A stretch of 64,000 nt of DNA from positions 62,001-126,000 of the forward strand of contig NZ_CYSF01000018.1 of assembly GCF_001458435.1 (NCBI RefSeq). Direction: 5' to 3'. Below the pieces are notes generated by a model. That model was not told the DNA's origin. It saw only the letters and a list, made by a program, of their open reading frames with translations, and ran no database searches. Numbering within the stretch: the first letter of the stretch is position 1; each line of letters begins with the position of its first letter. This stretch comes from Thalassovita mediterranea. GTDB lineage: Bacteria > Pseudomonadota > Alphaproteobacteria > Rhodobacterales > Rhodobacteraceae. Position numbers and translations under genes: made by a program. Shown piece after piece: positions 60,457 to 64,000 of this stretch.

Positions 60457-62505
60457 GTGGGCGCTCGCGATCTTACCCGCCTGCTGACACCACGGTCCAT
60501 TGCGGTGATCGGCGGCGGCACATGGGCGGGCAATGTCATTGCTGAATGCCGCAAAATCGGGTTTTCCGGTCCTCTTTACGCTGTGCATCCCAGTCGCGAT
60601 GAGGTGGCAGGCGTGCGTGCCGTCCCCTCCGTCAATGATCTGCCAGAGGCGGTGGATGCGGCCTTTGTCGGGGTGAACCGCAATGCCACGGTGGATGTGG
60701 TGCGCGATCTGGCTGCGCGCGGTGCGGGCGGCGCGGTGTGCTTTGCCTCTGGTTTTCTGGAGGCGGACGCCGAAACAGGTGATGGCGCGGATCTGCAGGC
60801 GGCACTTCTGTCTGCGGCGGGGGATATGCCTATTCTGGGGCCCAATTGCTATGGGTTCATCAACTATTTGGATGGGGTTGCGCTGTGGCCGGATCAGCAC
60901 GGTGGTCGCCCAGTTGATCGGGGTGTCGCCATCCTGACCCAAAGTTCCAATATCGCGATCAACCTGTCGATGCAGCGTCGTGGCCTGCCATTGGCCTATC
61001 TGGTGACGCTGGGCAATCAGGCGCAGACGGGCCTTTCGGAGGTGGCGCAGGCGCTGCTGGCCGATCCGCGCGTCACCGCGCTGGGCCTGCATATTGAGGG
61101 GATCGATGATCTGCGCGGCTTCGAGGCGCTGGCGCATGCCGCATATGACGCGGGCAAAGCGATCGTCGCGCTAAAGGTTGGCGCATCGGAACAGGCGCAG
61201 GCCGCCACGATTTCCCACACCGCGTCATTGGCGGGATCTGCTGCGGGGGCGACCGCGTTGTTGCGGCGTTTGGGCATCGCGCAGGTCGGCAGTCTGGACA
61301 CCATGCTGGAGGCGTTGAAAATCCTGCACGTGGCGGGACCTTTGCCGCATGCTGGGATAGTCTCGGCCTCTTGCTCGGGCGGCGAAGCCAGCCTGATGGC
61401 CGATATCGGCGCCGCCGCTGGCGTGACCTATCCGCCGCTGTCAGAGGCGCAGCAAACAGGGTTGCGTGCCGCGCTTGGCCCCCATGTGGCATTGGCCAAT
61501 CCGCTGGATTATCATACCTACATTTGGGGGGATGAGGCGGCGATGCAGGCTTGCTTTGGCGCCATGATGACAGCGGATGTTGCACTGGGCGTGTTGGTTC
61601 TGGATCTGCCGCGTGCGGATCGGTGTGCGCCCGATGACTGGATGCCGACCGTGCGCGCCCTTTGTGCCGCGCGCGCTGCGCAATCCCGTCCGATGGCGGT
61701 TTTAACCTCGCTGCCCGAAGGATTGCCAGAGGAGGTATCGCAGGATCTATTGGCGGCGGGGATTATTCCAATGCACGGAATGGACCCCGCGTTACAGGCC
61801 ATTGCCGCTGTGGCAGACATGCGCACGCCTGATCCCCAGCAATTGTTGTTGCCGCCGGGCGACTTAGAGGAGGGCGTGGTTCTGCATGAGGCCGAGGCCA
61901 AGGCCGCATTAGTGCACTATGGCCTAACCGTTCCCCGCCGGTTGGAGGTGACGCGCGATCAGCTGGCCCAAGCTGCGCAAGAGTTGGGGTATCCGCTGGT
62001 GCTGAAAACCGCTGGGCTGGCCCATAAATCCGAGGCAGGTGGTGTCGCCTTGAACCTGACAACCGTGGAAGCGGTTGAGCAAGCGGCGCAGGCGATGGGC
62101 GGGCAGGCGTTTTTGCTGGAACAGATGGTGACAGGCGCGGTGGCCGAACTGTTGATCGGCGTCACCTGTGACGCGGCGCATGGCTACGTTCTGACGCTGG
62201 CCGCAGGTGGGGTGACCACCGAGCTGTTGCAGGACAGCACGCAGTTGCTGATCCCCGCCGCCCGTGCCGATGTGGCGACCGCGCTCGACCGGCTGAGGAT
62301 TGCGCCGCTATTGTATGGGTTCCGTGGCAAACCCGCTGCTGACTTAAACAGCATTCTGGACGCGGTGATGGCGGTGCAGGACTATGTCATCGCAAAACGC
62401 CCCAGTGAGATTGACATCAACCCATTGATCTGCGCGCCGCATATGGCTGTGGCCGCAGATGCCTTGATCAAGACAGGAGGTCACGATGACAGAAGTGACA
62501 GCTGA
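60457..62505 (+). CDS. ADP-forming acyl-CoA synthetase family protein (alpha-beta fusion), probable betainyl-CoA ligase
   Basis: The 682-residue protein has a CoA-binding Rossmann domain (SIAVIGGGTWAGNVIAECRKIGFSGPLYAVHP), a succinyl-CoA-synthetase-like domain with the phospho-histidine loop ATISHTASLAGS (His254), and a C-terminal ATP-grasp domain (EAEAKAALVHYGLTVPRRLEVT...LGYPLVLKTAGLAHKSEAGGVALNLTTVEAV...EIDINPLI). It attaches CoA to a carboxylate using ATP. In context, gamma-butyrobetaine or crotonobetaine/carnitine is the likely substrate (analogue of BcoAB). The GTG start directly follows the previous TAA without a gap, and the end overlaps the next gene by 20 bases. Confidence 0.88.
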   Translation: MGARDLTRLLTPRSIAVIGGGTWAGNVIAECRKIGFSGPLYAVHPSRDEVAGVRAVPSVNDLPEAVDAAFVGVNRNATVDVVRDLAARGAGGAVCFASGFLEADAETGDGADLQAALLSAAGDMPILGPNCYGFINYLDGVALWPDQHGGRPVDRGVAILTQSSNIAINLSMQRRGLPLAYLVTLGNQAQTGLSEVAQALLADPRVTALGLHIEGIDDLRGFEALAHAAYDAGKAIVALKVGASEQAQAATISHTASLAGSAAGATALLRRLGIAQVGSLDTMLEALKILHVAGPLPHAGIVSASCSGGEASLMADIGAAAGVTYPPLSEAQQTGLRAALGPHVALANPLDYHTYIWGDEAAMQACFGAMMTADVALGVLVLDLPRADRCAPDDWMPTVRALCAARAAQSRPMAVLTSLPEGLPEEVSQDLLAAGIIPMHGMDPALQAIAAVADMRTPDPQQLLLPPGDLEEGVVLHEAEAKAALVHYGLTVPRRLEVTRDQLAQAAQELGYPLVLKTAGLAHKSEAGGVALNLTTVEAVEQAAQAMGGQAFLLEQMVTGAVAELLIGVTCDAAHGYVLTLAAGGVTTELLQDSTQLLIPAARADVATALDRLRIAPLLYGFRGKPAADLNSILDAVMAVQDYVIAKRPSEIDINPLICAPHMAVAADALIKTGGHDDRSDS

Positions 62506-63289
62506 GACCCTAAACCCGATTGAAACCCGCCGAGACGGTCATGTGTTGGAGGTGACACTGAACCGTGGCAAGGCCAATGCCATTGATCTGGCTACCAGCC
62601 GTATCATGGGCAAGGTGTTCCAGGATTTCCGCGATGATCCAGAATTGCGCGTTGCGATCATCACCGCCGCGGGAGAGAAGTTTTTCTGCCCCGGCTGGGA
62701 TCTGAAGGCTGCCGCCGATGGCGATGCAGTGGATGGAGACTATGGCGTCGGCGGCTTTGGCGGCCTGCAGGAATTGCGCGGGCTCAACAAACCGGTGATC
62801 GCGGCGGTGAATGGCATCTGCTGCGGTGGCGGTCTGGAACTGGCGCTGTCTGCCGATATCATCATGGCGGCGGATCACGCGACCTTTGCCCTGCCGGAAA
62901 TCCGATCCGGCACAGTGGCCGATGCGGCATCAATCAAGCTGCCCAAACGTATCCCGTATCATATCGCGATGGAGATGCTGTTCACGGGCCGTTGGCTGGA
63001 TGCGGAAGAGGCGGCGCGTTGGGGGATGATCAATCAGGTGCATCCTGCGGATCAGCTGCTGGCGCGAGCACGGGAGATGGCGCAGCTCATCGCCTCTGGT
63101 CCGCCGCTGGTCAATGCCGCGATCAAAGAGATCGTGCGCGAGGCTGAGGATATGAAATTTCAGGACGCGATGAATCGCATCACCAAAAGCCAGTTCGCGA
63201 CTGTCGAAACACTCTACACATCTGAGGATCAGCTAGAAGGCGCGCGCGCCTTTGCGGAAAAACGCGATCCCGTCTGGAAAGGAAAATAA
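62486..63289 (+). CDS. caiD: Enoyl-CoA hydratase, probable crotonobetainyl-CoA hydratase (carnitinyl-CoA dehydratase)
   Basis: The 267-residue crotonase-fold protein has oxyanion segments AAGEKFFCPGWDLKAAADGDAVDGDYGVGGFGGL and VNGICCGGGLELALSADIIMAADHATFALPEI. It also has RSGTVADAASIKLPKRIPYHIAMEMLFTGRWLDAEEAARWGMINQV, as in CaiD-type enzymes. It would add water to crotonobetainyl-CoA, giving L-carnitinyl-CoA. The ATG lies inside the last codons of the ligase gene and has AGGAGG upstream. The symbol follows the family name and the substrate is inferred from context. Confidence 0.85.
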   Translation: MTEVTAETLNPIETRRDGHVLEVTLNRGKANAIDLATSRIMGKVFQDFRDDPELRVAIITAAGEKFFCPGWDLKAAADGDAVDGDYGVGGFGGLQELRGLNKPVIAAVNGICCGGGLELALSADIIMAADHATFALPEIRSGTVADAASIKLPKRIPYHIAMEMLFTGRWLDAEEAARWGMINQVHPADQLLARAREMAQLIASGPPLVNAAIKEIVREAEDMKFQDAMNRITKSQFATVETLYTSEDQLEGARAFAEKRDPVWKGK

Positions 63290-63291
63290 TC

Positions 63292-64000
63292 ATGCCACTG
63301 ACTATGAACCGCGATGTTTTCATCACCTGCGCTGTCACCGGATCAGGCGGTACACAGGATCGCAGCCCGCATGTGCCACGCAGTCCCGAACAGATCGCCA
63401 ATTCCGCCATTGATGCGGCCAAGGCTGGCGCCGCCGTGGTGCATTGCCATGTGCGCGATCCTGAAACCGGTGCGCCCAGCCGTGACCTTGGGCTGTACCG
63501 TGAGGTGACAGATCGTGTGCGCGATGCTGATGTGGATGTTGTTTTGAACCTGACCGCAGGCATGGGCGGCGATATGGTCTTTGGCTCGACCGAGGCGCCG
63601 CTGCCGGTGAACGCGGCGGGAACGGACATGGTGGGCGCCACCGAACGGATGGCGCACATCGCCGAATGCCTGCCCGAGATTTGCACGCTGGATTGCGGCA
63701 CCATGAACTTTGCCGAAGCCGACTATGTGATGACCAACACCCCCGGCATGTTGCGCGCGATGGGGCAGATGATGACGGATCTGGGCGTAAAGCCCGAGAT
63801 CGAGGCCTTTGATACCGGTCATCTTTGGTTCGCCAAGGAATTGGTGAAAGAGGGTATCTTGGAACCCAACGCGCTGGTGCAGCTGTGTATGGGCGTGCCG
63901 TGGGGCGCACCGAATGATCTGAACACCTTTATGGCGATGGTGAATAACGTGCCCGATGACTGGAACTGGTCTGCGTTCTCATTGGGGCGCGATCAGATGG
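63292..64000 (+). CDS. Beta-keto acid cleavage enzyme (BKACE), probable 3-dehydrocarnitine cleavage; cut by the window edge
   Basis: The first 236 residues are visible. MPLTMNRDVFITCAVTGSGGTQDRSPHVPRSPEQIANSAIDAAKAGAAVVHCHVRDPETG carries the zinc ligands His51 and His53, and later segments are LNLTAGMGGDMVFG, CTLDCGTMNFAEADYVMTNTP and EIEAFDTGHLWFAKELVKEG. BKACE (DUF849) enzymes transfer the acyl part of a beta-keto acid to CoA; dehydrocarnitine cleavage yields betainyl-CoA and acetoacetate. It begins two bases after the hydratase gene (GGAAAGGAAA precedes ATG) in the same operon. A carnitine dehydrogenase would be expected just beyond the edge. Confidence 0.9.
   Translation, partial: MPLTMNRDVFITCAVTGSGGTQDRSPHVPRSPEQIANSAIDAAKAGAAVVHCHVRDPETGAPSRDLGLYREVTDRVRDADVDVVLNLTAGMGGDMVFGSTEAPLPVNAAGTDMVGATERMAHIAECLPEICTLDCGTMNFAEADYVMTNTPGMLRAMGQMMTDLGVKPEIEAFDTGHLWFAKELVKEGILEPNALVQLCMGVPWGAPNDLNTFMAMVNNVPDDWNWSAFSLGRDQM

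Overview
The window looks like a chromosomal segment of a marine Roseobacter-group alphaproteobacterium (Rhodobacterales). It is GC-rich and densely packed. It carries a propionyl-CoA carboxylase/methylmalonyl-CoA mutase cluster with an ScfR-type regulator, an RpoE-ChrR pair, a DcaP-type porin, several small families typical of Rhodobacterales, and a quaternary-amine (carnitine/betaine) gene cluster. I saw no rRNA or tRNA gene, CRISPR array, insertion sequence or phage gene.

Layout. (1) 1-12.5 kb: propionyl-CoA assimilation. A divergent PccR-like regulator and an MFS pump precede pccB, pccA and the B12-dependent mutase. These are interleaved with conserved small proteins and a porin on the opposite strand, and with elaborate hairpin repeats between genes. 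(2) 12.6-23 kb: housekeeping. nhaA, VOC and GNAT enzymes, a TerB/J-domain protein, an EEP-fold hydrolase, the polyphosphate pair ppx-ppk1, hdaA and a PerM-type permease. (3) 23.3-29.9 kb: a low-GC orphan membrane gene behind poly-G tracts, proS, lolC-lolD, lipoprotein genes and two tandem tiny secreted peptides. (4) 30-36.3 kb: amino-sugar kinase-nagA-LuxR, then glpD-glpK on the minus strand. (5) 36.6-48.7 kb: chemoreceptor, MATE pump, flavin reductase, a kinase/M23/PLP-lyase fusion, a lytic transglycosylase, and an isoquinoline-oxidoreductase-like molybdoenzyme with a divergent TetR. (6) 48.7-54.7 kb: the zinc anti-sigma factor ChrR and RpoE, divergent from a five-gene operon with a flavin oxidoreductase, a DUF1365 protein, a cyclopropane-fatty-acid-synthase-family methylase, an SDR and a DUF2177 membrane protein. 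Both sides carry a near-ideal TGATCC-N18-TA promoter. (7) 55-64 kb: a ProXWV-type betaine/carnitine importer, a CdhR/GbdR-like regulator and a gamma-butyrobetaine-to-carnitine-to-betaine pathway running off the right edge.

Most noteworthy points: the sigma-E lipid-modification island, likely including furan-fatty-acid type chemistry; the three-domain APH-M23-aminotransferase fusion, with all three active-site signatures intact; paired double-hairpin repeats whose second stem covaries; the tandem micro-peptides near 29.5-29.9 kb; and an orphan terminator near 6.8 kb that may mark a small RNA. Functions are inferred from sequence motifs and gene order only; no database search was possible.
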